Below, in pieces: positions 36,321-44,690 of a DNA stretch of 64,000 nt. Made by a program: the position numbers and the translations under genes. Each line of letters begins with the position of its first letter. Positions within the stretch are counted from its first letter, which is position 1. A model generated the notes under the pieces. The model saw only the letters and a program-made list of their open reading frames with translations, was not told the DNA's origin and did not search any database. Origin of the DNA: Pedobacter nutrimenti (GTDB taxonomy: Bacteria > Bacteroidota > Bacteroidia > Sphingobacteriales > Sphingobacteriaceae); assembly GCF_003208655.1 (NCBI RefSeq), contig NZ_QKLU01000004.1:186001-250000 (forward strand), given 5' to 3'.

Positions 36321-36344
36321 CGTCCCTGTCTTTGTGCAGGGACG
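36321..36344 (-). promoter_or_regulatory. Hairpin between fecR-type and receptor genes (locus 2)
   Basis: CGTCCCTG (36321-36328) and CAGGGACG (36337-36344) form a perfect 8-bp stem with an 8-nt loop in the 184-bp gap between the anti-sigma and receptor genes. No T-tract follows on the coding strand. It sits at the same place as the hairpin of locus 1 but has a different sequence. Confidence 0.55.
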
Positions 36345-36403
36345 TTATTTTATAAGTAGAATAGCTTTACATATATCTCCTTTCCCGTTTCATTTCTCTG
36401 GTT

Positions 36404-37423
36404 TTAATAAATCGCAACTGTATTTTTATTTTTGAGTTCGTATTTCAGCCCCGTCACCGCGGCCAGTCCGTCCAAAAGTTTGTTAACGGGCACATTGGTA
36501 TCCAGGTTTACCGAAACCGGTATATGGCCAAGGGATTTTCTCCGGATGCTGATCCGGACATTGTACCATCTGCCCACTTCGGTTAAAAGCTGCTGCAGCG
36601 GAACCGCTTTAAAAACCAGCAAACCCTTTTTCCATTTTTCAGTATCCTCCACATTGGCCTGGCTTGTATTGGCTTTACCCTGATCGTAGGTCAGCTTAAG
36701 GCCCGGGGTTAAAACCGCCAGGGATTGTAACTGATGGTCCCCCTCTATACGGTCTACCCTTACTTTACCTGTTGTCACCGCCACACTCAGCGGCTGACCG
36801 GCAAAAGCAGTGACTTTAAAAGAAGTACCCAGTACCATGGTCCTTACCTTTCCCGTATAAATGACAAAAGGCTTTTTAGGATTTTTGGTCACCTCGAAAT
36901 AGGCTTCCCCCTCCAGGTGAACGGTTCTTTGTTCTCCCAAAAAACGGCGGGTATAAGACAGTTTACTGCCTGCCCCCAGGTAAACCCTGGTGCTGTCGCT
37001 GAGCAGAAAAGAACTCCGCCTGCCATAAGGATTGATTTTCTGCTCCAGTACTGCCGCATTTTTCTGTTGCTGGAGTTCATTGTTTTTAAAATTCAGTACA
37101 CCATAAACGGCAAAACAAAGAATGATCCCAGTCCAAATGGCGGCATTCCGTAAAAAATAGTTTTTTTGACGGTGGATTTTAAGTTCAGTGTTTTGTTCTC
37201 CAGGTAAGCCAAGACGTTGTTCCAGCTCTCCCTTCCATTGCTGTAAAGATGCGTCATCGACCTGAAAACCATCAGCCGCTTCCCACTGCTCCTGCATGAG
37301 GGTATTTAAAAGAAGTTTGCCCCTGGGCTCCTGAAGAAAATGGTTGACCACCCGCTGTTCTGCGGCCGTACATTCACCTGCTATAAATTTTTTCAGTAGT
37401 GCCTTATCTACGGGCTGATCCAT
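36404..37423 (-). CDS. FecR-family anti-sigma factor (locus 2)
   Basis: 339 aa. Cytoplasmic N-terminal region (LLKKFIAGECTAAEQRVVNHFL), a membrane segment near residue 100 (AAIWTGIILCFAVYGVL), a FecR domain (SFLLSDSTRVYLGAGSKLSYTRRF, EAYFEVTKNPKKPFVIYTG) and a C-terminal DUF4974-like domain (LQQLLTEVGRWYNVRISI). Expected to sequester the ECF factor encoded upstream and to receive the STN signal from the receptor encoded downstream. Confidence 0.95.
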   Translation of the reverse strand: MDQPVDKALLKKFIAGECTAAEQRVVNHFLQEPRGKLLLNTLMQEQWEAADGFQVDDASLQQWKGELEQRLGLPGEQNTELKIHRQKNYFLRNAAIWTGIILCFAVYGVLNFKNNELQQQKNAAVLEQKINPYGRRSSFLLSDSTRVYLGAGSKLSYTRRFLGEQRTVHLEGEAYFEVTKNPKKPFVIYTGKVRTMVLGTSFKVTAFAGQPLSVAVTTGKVRVDRIEGDHQLQSLAVLTPGLKLTYDQGKANTSQANVEDTEKWKKGLLVFKAVPLQQLLTEVGRWYNVRISIRRKSLGHIPVSVNLDTNVPVNKLLDGLAAVTGLKYELKNKNTVAIY

Positions 37424-37551
37424 TTCACATCTGTTTGAAAGGGCGTAACGCTGTTTTTGGAAAACAGTACTAGTGGCAGAAAATATTTTTCACCTCAAAA
37501 CACCTAAGCGACTGTCTATCAGTTATAAAAAAAAATAAAAATTCGTTCCCG

Positions 37552-38148
37552 TCAGGAAAAAAAAGTAAAGACGGAGATCAACAGGATAGATACCTCGTGG
37601 TATTCTTCCATCTGTTCCCGGAAATATTTGAGGGTTGCACTCATCTGATTGCGTACGGTGTGTACAGAGAGGCTCATTTTTTCGGCAATTTCGGCATAGG
37701 TCAAATCCTCGCCTCTGCTGAATTCAAAAATCTTTCTGCGCTGGGGCGATAAGCCCTCCAGTTTACTGGCATACAGGTTTTCAAGTTCTTTGTGAAGAAA
37801 TGGTGCATCTGCCGAAAACGCAGTGCCCTGATGGTATTCATGATGAAGGTCAAGCGACTCGGTCATGATCCTGGATTTGCGCAAATGGCTGTATACGGAA
37901 TTTCTGACCGCTTTGAACAAATAGGGTTTTAACCCCTGCTCTGCATAAATTTCCCCTTCGTTTTTCCAAAGCCTTACCATCACATCCATCGCCAGTTCTT
38001 TGGCAACTTCCGTGTCTTTGAGCAAAGAAAATGCAAAACCATACAATCTTTTAAAATAACGGTCAAACAGTAAACTGTATGCTTTTGCGTTTCCGGTACG
38101 AAAGGCATTCAATAATTGCTGATCCGATAATTCCGTCTGGGGCTTCAT
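37552..38148 (-). CDS. ECF RNA polymerase sigma factor (locus 2)
   Basis: 198 aa from the ATG at 38148; the frame opens at a TTG at 38160. Region 2 (AYSLLFDRYFKRLYGFAFSLLKD, AKELAMDVMVRLW) and region 4 (LSPQRRKIFEFSRGEDLTYAEIAEKMSLSVHTVRNQ, written here as adjoining pieces of about residues 130-165) are clear, and a hydrophobic tail (SILLISVFTFF) closes the protein as in the locus 1 factor. It should direct transcription of the receptor and the fasciclin operon. Confidence 0.94.
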   Translation of the reverse strand: MKPQTELSDQQLLNAFRTGNAKAYSLLFDRYFKRLYGFAFSLLKDTEVAKELAMDVMVRLWKNEGEIYAEQGLKPYLFKAVRNSVYSHLRKSRIMTESLDLHHEYHQGTAFSADAPFLHKELENLYASKLEGLSPQRRKIFEFSRGEDLTYAEIAEKMSLSVHTVRNQMSATLKYFREQMEEYHEVSILLISVFTFFS

Positions 38149-38171
38149 GGCTTCATTCAAAATGACTGAGC

Positions 38172-38179
38172 CAAATTTA
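38172..38179 (-). promoter_or_regulatory. Possible -7 promoter element of the locus 2 sigma gene
   Basis: TAAATTTG on the minus strand matches TAnnTTTG exactly, 23 bp before the ATG at 38148. No convincing -33 box. Confidence 0.4.
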
Positions 38180-38274
38180 GCCGCATAGCGATAACTGATT
38201 AAAAGGGCAATATTATCCTTTTGTTAAGAAATTAAGTTCAAAAGATCACCCAGAGAACATTCCCGAAATGCTGC

Positions 38275-39030
38275 TTATAAATGATCTTCCAGGTACTGCC
38301 TGGCCTGGTCCTGCGTTAAAACAGCAAAATCCTTATAACGGTCATGGACATCAATAATTTCTTCAAGGGCTGCCTGTACCAGTTGTTGGTTTTCCCACAA
38401 CTTAAGGTGGGCAACCACCGTTTGGATACAGCCTTTCTTATAGGAAATTTGTCCGATTACATGGACCAGTGTATTTCTGACCCTTGCGGTTTTATCGTAT
38501 TGCAGTTCCTGCAGCAGGGGCAAAATATCCTGCGGGTATTTGCGCCCCCGGAGTTCTATACCATGACAAATTTCCCTGCGGATTTCTTTGTCCTGGTGGT
38601 GCAGGTACGATCTTGCCCATTCCAGCACCGGCACGGGGTTTATCTCGCCCATTTTTTTTATGGAACCAATCACTGCGTTTCGCGGAGAATGGTGCTCATC
38701 AAATAAGCCTTTATCAAAAAAGTGCTTTACACGCTCAAAGTCTGTTTTGCCGATTTCCCCTGCAGCATTAATGACAGTTTGCCGGATTTTAAAATCAGGT
38801 TCCGGAAAAAGTTTTTCCAGGGCGCTGATGATTGCCGGCCTTAGTGGAGCATCAGCTATATATATTTTACCAATGGCCAGATAGGCCGATTTGCGGATGT
38901 ACGTATCTTCGTCGGCAAAATAAAGGGTTGTTTCTTTAAGGTCTGCGCTGGCCAGCTCTGCAAAAATGTTTTTGTTGATTTCAGCAACAAGATTTAAACG
39001 TTCCTGCTTATTTAAATCGTAAAATCCCAT
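38275..39030 (-). CDS. HEAT-repeat protein next to the YcaQ-like glycosylase
   Basis: 251 aa built almost entirely of helical HEAT-type repeats, e.g. DEDTYIRKSAYLAIGKIYI, PDFKIRQTVINAAGEIGK, SPRNAVIGSIKKMGEINPV, DKEIRREICHGIELRG and KTARVRNTLVHVIGQISY. The Arg/Lys at a fixed place in each repeat is typical of HEAT/PBS-type units. AlkC/AlkD-type DNA glycosylases have the same architecture, but I cannot see the specific AlkD active-site pattern. It starts 21 bp after the YcaQ-like gene, so cotranscription is likely. Function unknown; DNA repair is suggested by the neighbour only. Confidence 0.8.
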   Translation of the reverse strand: MGFYDLNKQERLNLVAEINKNIFAELASADLKETTLYFADEDTYIRKSAYLAIGKIYIADAPLRPAIISALEKLFPEPDFKIRQTVINAAGEIGKTDFERVKHFFDKGLFDEHHSPRNAVIGSIKKMGEINPVPVLEWARSYLHHQDKEIRREICHGIELRGRKYPQDILPLLQELQYDKTARVRNTLVHVIGQISYKKGCIQTVVAHLKLWENQQLVQAALEEIIDVHDRYKDFAVLTQDQARQYLEDHL

Positions 39031-39051
39031 ATATCACAATTGTATTTAAGC

Positions 39052-40242
39052 TCAGGAAAATCCTTTTCTGATCAGTTCCATAAAAGTTTCATTATTGGAC
39101 CGCTTAAAAATAATGTCCCGGCATCCATTGAACCGGACAAATGCTTTTAAGGCCTGGACAAATTTTTCAATAATGGCCGGTCCAAGGTCCAGGGCTTCAA
39201 AATGGATGTTATGAACAAGGAGTATTTTTTGTTTGCGGTCGGCTTTGGCGTCCATTCTAGCTATAAAAGTTTCTCCGGCCAGTACGGGCAAGGAAAAATA
39301 ACCATACAGACGTTTGGGCGCGGGTACAAAACATTCGATCTGGTAATCAAAATCGAAAAAGTCCTTTAAACGATGACGGAAAACGTTGAGGATGTCAAAG
39401 GGTGAAAGAATAAAGACCTCATTAGAGAGTTGAACGTCCACTTTCTGGTCGGGCAACATATAAAAAGGGCCTTTCAGGCCTTCTACAGTGACCACTTTTA
39501 CCATGCCCTGCTGAACCATTTTTTCCAGCTCTTTTTTAAGCCCGTTGTCTTTTACCCTCCGGGCACGCCAGGCCATTTCTTTTACTGAAGCAATACCCAA
39601 TGCGGCTAAGGTACGCCGGATCACAAAACGGGCATACTCCTCTACGGAGGGTGTGCTCAGGTCTGTTTCCTGCGGCACCATATTGATTGGCAGGTCATAA
39701 ACTTTCTGAAAGGCTTTGGTCCGACTGATCATCAGGCTTCCATTCAGGTAAAGCCTTTCCAAAGCCACTTTAGCCGGCCGCCAGTCCCACCAGCCAGAGC
39801 TGGCCTCCAACCTGTCATATTCAAAATCCCCGACCATAACCGCCCCTTCCCGTTCCACCCGGTCCATAATCTGTTTCATTAAATTGAGTTCTGGCCTGCT
39901 GAGTGTTTTGCCTTGTGCTTCAAAGTTTTTTTTTACGGGCAGTGAAAAACGGAAATCGTGCATGGGCAGGTAACCTGCATCGGAAGTGAAGTACTCGTAC
40001 ACACGCCCTTGCTCGCACAGTTCCGCCAGCCAGGCGGTTTCATAATCCGGTATGCGTGCCGCCATCACATGATGATGGGCCCGCTCCACCACATAATTGG
40101 TATCTAGCTGTACAAAACCCAGGTGGTCAATGACATTATAAACTGCTTCTATCCCCTTTCCGAACTGTGCTTTTCGGGCAAGTCCGGCAGCATTAAGAAT
40201 AATTTTCCGTGCCTGTGATTTGCTAAGAATTGTATTTTCCAT
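39052..40242 (-). CDS. YcaQ-like winged-helix DNA glycosylase (interstrand crosslink repair family)
   Basis: 396 aa, the usual length of the HTH_42/YcaQ family. Near residue 54 is GFVQLDTNYVVERAHHHVMAARI, given here as a landmark of about residues 51-73. Its QLD is the QxD catalytic motif of the YcaQ branch, as opposed to QxQ of the AlkZ branch. Other landmarks are GRVYEYFTSDAGYLP, GWWDWRPAKVALERLYLNGSL and the C-terminal DFDYQIECFVPAPKRLYGYFSLPVL, all at the places expected for the family. Family members excise bulky or crosslinked alkylated bases. It is followed at 21 bp by a HEAT-repeat protein gene. Confidence 0.9.
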   Translation of the reverse strand: MENTILSKSQARKIILNAAGLARKAQFGKGIEAVYNVIDHLGFVQLDTNYVVERAHHHVMAARIPDYETAWLAELCEQGRVYEYFTSDAGYLPMHDFRFSLPVKKNFEAQGKTLSRPELNLMKQIMDRVEREGAVMVGDFEYDRLEASSGWWDWRPAKVALERLYLNGSLMISRTKAFQKVYDLPINMVPQETDLSTPSVEEYARFVIRRTLAALGIASVKEMAWRARRVKDNGLKKELEKMVQQGMVKVVTVEGLKGPFYMLPDQKVDVQLSNEVFILSPFDILNVFRHRLKDFFDFDYQIECFVPAPKRLYGYFSLPVLAGETFIARMDAKADRKQKILLVHNIHFEALDLGPAIIEKFVQALKAFVRFNGCRDIIFKRSNNETFMELIRKGFS

Positions 40243-40353
40243 TAGGGTTTTGCTGGATGCAATTTAAAAAATACCTGTCGCTATTGGATATTAAAAATAC
40301 AATTCAATACCTTTTGCTCGTTTTCTGGTTAAAAAACACCGTTAAATATCGCT

Positions 40354-41748
40354 TTATCGTTTATTTAATTTAAACACTGCGGCTTCCAGTGCTGCATCCT
40401 TAACCAGTAGGTTCTTAAGCTGCTCAGGTCCTGTATTGACATCGGGGCTTATGCCTATATTTTCCAGGTTCCGGCCACTTGCACTGGTAAATATTTCATT
40501 AGATAAAGTAAATTCCCAACCGTTTGGCAATTGCTTTGGCAATGCGTCTGAAAAAATACCTTGAGTTTTATGACCGATGCGGATGAAATTTTTAAACGCC
40601 ATTGTCCCCAAAGTAAAAGTTTCAGCAGCGCTGGCGGTATGATTACTGGTCAATAGCACCACAGGCTTTTTATAGGTGACTTCGGCTGGTTCGACAAATA
40701 TTTCCTGTTTTGCGGTAAGCCCTTTCCCAATCCAGGCCTGTTTGTTGAAGACTAAAGTCTTTGCTGCGACAAAATGCTTCAGCAATTCCAGTGATACCGC
40801 ATCAAATCCTCCATCGTTAAACCTTAAATCTAAAATAATTCCTTTGGTGCCACGCAATTCATTCAGCGCCCTGCTGATGATCTGACCAGCTTTAGCGGCT
40901 TCTTTAGCTTGGACATCAGTTTCTTTATAAACATGATTGCTGTATTTTTCCCAATATTTATCTCCCGTAAGCGAATCGGGAATATTAAAGTCAAGGTAGC
41001 AGATCATTCCATTAATCTGAATATAACCAATATCTCCTTTGATAACACCCCAATTGATCAGTCCCTTTCCTTCGGAGTTCCTCCCTGCGATGGTAGGGTC
41101 TTTTAAATTTTGATACAGCACATGATCACGGATTTCTTTTAAAGGAAGCACTTCCACCACTGCATCGGCTGTTTTTGATGGCGTCCCCTTAAGTTCTTCC
41201 GGTTTGGCAATAGTGGTATGCCCGTCGCCAACCCGGACTGTCATTTCGCTAAGCAGCCCGTACAATTCTGCAGGTGTGGTCTGCTTACTGATTTTAATTC
41301 TTGTATGGGTATATAAACTGTCCCAATTGATATTTCTTGTTTTGAAGTAGGCATAATTCTCCCGGAAAGTATGATAAAAGACATCAAAATTGTAAAGTGG
41401 GTCTGTATTTAAGTTCCCCTTGATCTTGCAGTGATCTGGTAAACCAGCTATTCGTATTAACCTGTATGTCGTGATGCCACTGCTGAGCATCAGGGTATCT
41501 TGGGCGATCTGTTTGAATTGTCCTAAAAAACCCAGGTCTTTAAGTTTTAACTTTTCCTTGGAGACACAGCTGAAGCTGGTGGTGTCATAAAGATTTACAG
41601 CGCTATCCCTGATGTCTATGATTTTTCCGTAACCTTCCATTTTCCAGGTTCCTTTCAGGTTTCTGGCATTTTGTGCACATGCAGAAAAGGTTATCGCTAC
41701 AGCAATTAAAATACAAAGGTGTAGCAGAGCAGTTAATTTTAATTTCAT
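40354..41748 (-). CDS. S41-family (Tricorn-type) peptidase, lipoprotein
   Basis: 464 aa. Lipobox FSAC (Cys about residue 24) predicts an outer-membrane or periplasmic lipoprotein. The first half has a small N-terminal beta domain (LKGTWKMEGYGKIIDIRD). The peptidase core includes RVGDGHTTI, whose His matches the catalytic His of Tricorn-type S41 enzymes, and TSNHTASAAETFTLG, whose Ser (TAS) is the expected nucleophile. No obvious PDZ domain is seen. Substrate unknown. Single gene; the terminator and tRNA lie beyond its start. Confidence 0.88.
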   Translation of the reverse strand: MKLKLTALLHLCILIAVAITFSACAQNARNLKGTWKMEGYGKIIDIRDSAVNLYDTTSFSCVSKEKLKLKDLGFLGQFKQIAQDTLMLSSGITTYRLIRIAGLPDHCKIKGNLNTDPLYNFDVFYHTFRENYAYFKTRNINWDSLYTHTRIKISKQTTPAELYGLLSEMTVRVGDGHTTIAKPEELKGTPSKTADAVVEVLPLKEIRDHVLYQNLKDPTIAGRNSEGKGLINWGVIKGDIGYIQINGMICYLDFNIPDSLTGDKYWEKYSNHVYKETDVQAKEAAKAGQIISRALNELRGTKGIILDLRFNDGGFDAVSLELLKHFVAAKTLVFNKQAWIGKGLTAKQEIFVEPAEVTYKKPVVLLTSNHTASAAETFTLGTMAFKNFIRIGHKTQGIFSDALPKQLPNGWEFTLSNEIFTSASGRNLENIGISPDVNTGPEQLKNLLVKDAALEAAVFKLNKR

Positions 41749-41904
41749 GCCTAAAGTTAACTGCTATCGGATTTCGGAGGTGTTAAACATTGTTAAATGT
41801 AGTCTGCAATCCCTCACAGGCTTTTAAAATGGCCGTTTTTGAGCGTCTGAAGCTCGTGTTCCAATACGGAGTCAGGACGGATGGCTTTGTAATTTTACTT
41901 AAAC

Positions 41905-41935
41905 AAAAAAGCCTTAGATTTCTCTAAGGCTTTTT
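41905..41935 (-). terminator. Rho-independent terminator of the tRNA gene
   Basis: GCCTTAGA (41911-41918) pairs with TCTAAGGC (41923-41930), flanked by A and T tracts, 1 bp from the 3' end of the tRNA-Arg gene on the minus strand. Confidence 0.9.
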
Positions 41936-41936
41936 G

Positions 41937-42010
41937 TGCACTGGTAGGGATTCGAACCCCAAACCTTCTCATCCGTAGTGAGATGCTCTATCCAGTTGAG
42001 CTACAAGTGC
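41937..42010 (-). tRNA. tRNA-Arg (anticodon ACG)
   Basis: 74 nt with a full cloverleaf: acceptor GCACTTG/CCAGTGC with one T-C mismatch, D-arm GCTC/GAGC, anticodon stem TCTCA/TGAGA with loop CTACGGA (anticodon ACG at its centre), T-arm TGGGG/CCCTA with loop TTCGAAT and discriminator base A. The CCA end is not encoded. It reads CGN arginine codons, with A34 normally changed to inosine by TadA. Confidence 0.95.
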
Positions 42011-42033
42011 ATTTCCGTTTCGCTAACGGAATG

Positions 42034-42063
42034 CAAAAGTAACATTAGAAATTGGAAATCAAA
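42034..42063 (-). promoter_or_regulatory. Promoter of the tRNA-Arg gene
   Basis: On the minus strand TTTG (42060-42063), an 18-bp spacer and TACTTTTG (42034-42041). This is the best match in the window to the Bacteroidota consensus, 24 bp before the mature tRNA. Confidence 0.82.
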
Positions 42064-42250
42064 ACTTTTTCTGAAAATAATTAGCCTGCAATTTCTTTAA
42101 ATCTTTCTTAAAAGCTGTTAAACCCATAAAAATCAAACAGATCAGTCTGAAAAAAAAATCATCAAAAAACATTCCCATTCAGATTGATTCTATTTAGTCA
42201 TTTTTCAGGAATTTATATTTATCTGAAATTACAATGAGATACATTTGAAT

Positions 42251-43600
42251 ATGAAAAAAAGAGATTTCGGTTTTGTGGTTGGGACCACCAGCCTTGCCTT
42301 TGTCGTTTCACAGCTGGATGTATCTATTGTAAACATCGCTTTACCTCAAATTTCCAAATCCTTTTCTGCCAACATCAGCGAACTGCAATGGATCGTTGAT
42401 GCCTATACCATTGCTTTTGCAGTACTGATGCTTTCTGCAGGGGGCATGAGTGATTTACTGGGTTCAAAAAGAATTTTTCAGTTTGGATTATTCGTTTTTG
42501 GCCTGGCCTCCCTGGGCTGCGGGCTCTCCTGGGACCCCGCCAGTCTGATCGGCTTCAGGGTATTGCAGGGGGTTGGGGCAGCCACCATGATCCCAAGTTC
42601 GCTTTCTATTTTAAACCAGAGTTTTTCTGAAGATAAAAAACAAAGATCGAGGGCTGTTGCCCTTTGGACAGCTGCCGGCGGGGTGTCTATTGCCGCCGGG
42701 CCTATTTTAGGTGGTTTTCTGATGCACATCAGCAACTGGCGGATGATTTTTCTTGTCAATATCCCCCTGTGTATTATAGGCCTGGTGCTGAGCATTAAAC
42801 TTATAGAAAGTGAACGTCATCCCGGTAAGGGTTTTGATATTCCCGGGCAACTGACCTGGATGCTTGCCTTGACCACTTTAATTGCCGCAATTATTGAATG
42901 GCATAGCCTGGGCTTTAAACATCCCCTGATCTGGGGCGGTTTGCTATTCAGTGCAGCCATGCTGCTGCTGTTTCTTTGGATTGAAAAAAAGTCGCCCTCT
43001 CCCATACTTCCCCTGGACCTTTTTAATTCCCCAACCTTTAATGTCTTGGTACTGGTTGGCATTATGCTTAACAACGCCTATTACGGGACCGTATTTGTAC
43101 TGAGCCTGTACCTTCAGGATGTTTTGCATTATTCTTCCCTTTCTGCAGGAATGGCCTTTTTGCCGCTGACTGCGGGTTTTATCATCTCTAACCTGATCAG
43201 CAGCAAAGTGATGGCCATTTATGGCACAAAAGTTCCAATTTTAATTGGATTGACCCTGGCTGCTATAGGGTTTTCGGCCCTGCTGCTTGCTGGTCCCGCT
43301 ACCCCTTACTGGCAATTGTTTTTCCCTTTCATTACCATTCCGCTGGGTATGGGCCTGGCTGTTCCCGCCATGACCACCGGCATACTGGCCAGCGTAGCCA
43401 AAACCCGTTCGGGTACAGCTTCTGCAGTATTAAATACCACCAGACAGGCCGCAGGAGCCATTGGAGTGGCCATTTTCGGCGCCCTGGCCAATGGGGGCGC
43501 TGTCCATATTGTGCATGCCATTACCATCAGCGCTGTTGTTTCTGCTTTATGTTTACTTGGTACTGCCCTGTTGATTTTCAAATACCTGCAGGCGCATTAA
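42251..43600 (+). CDS. MFS drug efflux transporter (DHA2/EmrB-QacA type)
   Basis: 449 aa from the ATG at 42251; a TTG two codons earlier is not needed. DHA2 landmarks are QLDVSIVNIALPQI in helix 1, WIVDAYTIAFAVLMLSAGGMSDLLG (helix 2 and motif A), and AAGPILGGFL (motif C of drug/H+ antiporters). About 12-14 hydrophobic segments run to the end. It should expel small hydrophobic compounds using the proton gradient. Single gene, convergent with the epimerase gene at 43618. Confidence 0.92.
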   Translation: MKKRDFGFVVGTTSLAFVVSQLDVSIVNIALPQISKSFSANISELQWIVDAYTIAFAVLMLSAGGMSDLLGSKRIFQFGLFVFGLASLGCGLSWDPASLIGFRVLQGVGAATMIPSSLSILNQSFSEDKKQRSRAVALWTAAGGVSIAAGPILGGFLMHISNWRMIFLVNIPLCIIGLVLSIKLIESERHPGKGFDIPGQLTWMLALTTLIAAIIEWHSLGFKHPLIWGGLLFSAAMLLLFLWIEKKSPSPILPLDLFNSPTFNVLVLVGIMLNNAYYGTVFVLSLYLQDVLHYSSLSAGMAFLPLTAGFIISNLISSKVMAIYGTKVPILIGLTLAAIGFSALLLAGPATPYWQLFFPFITIPLGMGLAVPAMTTGILASVAKTRSGTASAVLNTTRQAAGAIGVAIFGALANGGAVHIVHAITISAVVSALCLLGTALLIFKYLQAH

Positions 43601-43617
43601 AAGACAAATGTTTTGGT

Positions 43618-44610
43618 TTACCGGCCCTCATTTACCGGATAAGGCCCTTCGGAAAAGGTAGTCTCATGGTAGCTCTTTGTTCCGACCAGTAAAGCCATTG
43701 GGCTTTTGGCCGGCTCCCCTGCCTTTAACTGCTCAATTGCAAAACCAAACGTATACCTGGGTTTCCAGTCCAGCTCTTTTTGGGCCAGGTCACTGACATA
43801 TACCCGGTCAATTTGATCAAACATCTCCCAGCCCCGGTCTTGGTACACCTGCACATAATCCGGAAGCCGTCTTTGCAGTACAGCAGCTGCATTTTCATTC
43901 AGCTCCACTAAATCCGAAACGGAAAAAGGGCTGGCGGCCGAAATGATGTATTTCGAAAAACCAATTTTTCCGGCACGCTGGGCCGCCAAAATATGCGCGG
44001 CAACAGCATCTTCTATATCTACCCGGCGAAATAAATATTCATTTACTTTTGAATTGTCATTAGAATAACGCTCCCTTATTCCTTTCTGATCGTCGTCCTC
44101 GTTAAAAAAACGGGAGGTGCGGAGAATAATGCAGGGCAGCCCCTGGTTTCTGTGAAACAACTGGCAAAGGTTTTCTGCTGCAAGCTTAGTCACCCCATAA
44201 ATATTTTTTGGAACAGGGACCAGTTCCTCTGTTACCCAAACGGCAGGGCCTCCATTTTCAGGCACCATCGCATCACCAAAAACACTGGTGCTGCTGGTAA
44301 ACACAAAAGCGGCCACGCCAGCGGCCGAAGCTTCCTGCAACAGGTTTAAAGTCCCCGAAACATTCGTGTCTATAAAATCCTGCAGACTGTGGGTCACCAC
44401 ATGAGGTTTGTGCAGGGTTGCAGTATGAAATACCCATTGTACACCTGACATGCATTGCTTTACAAAAGCACTATCGGTGATAGAGCCCACATGAGTGGTG
44501 AAATTAGAGGCTTTTACATCCAGGCCAAGCACCTGGTAATTTCTGTTTTTTAATGTACGGACCAGGGCTTCTCCCAAATGCCCTGCACTTCCGGTAACCA
44601 ATACCTTCAT
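43618..44610 (-). CDS. NAD-dependent epimerase/dehydratase (extended SDR)
   Basis: 330 aa. Rossmann motif at the N terminus (VTGSAGHLGEAL), FHTATLHKPHVV, Ser in FTSSTSVFGDAM and the catalytic YGVTK. Substrate not predictable; sugar-nucleotide or steroid-like substrates are typical of the family. It lies 80 bp after the LytR-type gene in the same direction and may be the last gene of the same unit. Confidence 0.9.
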   Translation of the reverse strand: MKVLVTGSAGHLGEALVRTLKNRNYQVLGLDVKASNFTTHVGSITDSAFVKQCMSGVQWVFHTATLHKPHVVTHSLQDFIDTNVSGTLNLLQEASAAGVAAFVFTSSTSVFGDAMVPENGGPAVWVTEELVPVPKNIYGVTKLAAENLCQLFHRNQGLPCIILRTSRFFNEDDDQKGIRERYSNDNSKVNEYLFRRVDIEDAVAAHILAAQRAGKIGFSKYIISAASPFSVSDLVELNENAAAVLQRRLPDYVQVYQDRGWEMFDQIDRVYVSDLAQKELDWKPRYTFGFAIEQLKAGEPAKSPMALLVGTKSYHETTFSEGPYPVNEGR

Positions 44611-44690
44611 GCCTTAAAATTAACAAAAGTGGTCCATGCGACAAAACCAATCTGTAAAATCAGAGGGTAAATAAATAACCATTACACATT

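Noticed and set aside
42240..42247. TACATTTG, an exact -7 match before the MFS gene
   Set aside because: It ends 3 bp before the ATG at 42251, so transcription from it would begin inside or past the start codon, and no TTTG lies at -33.
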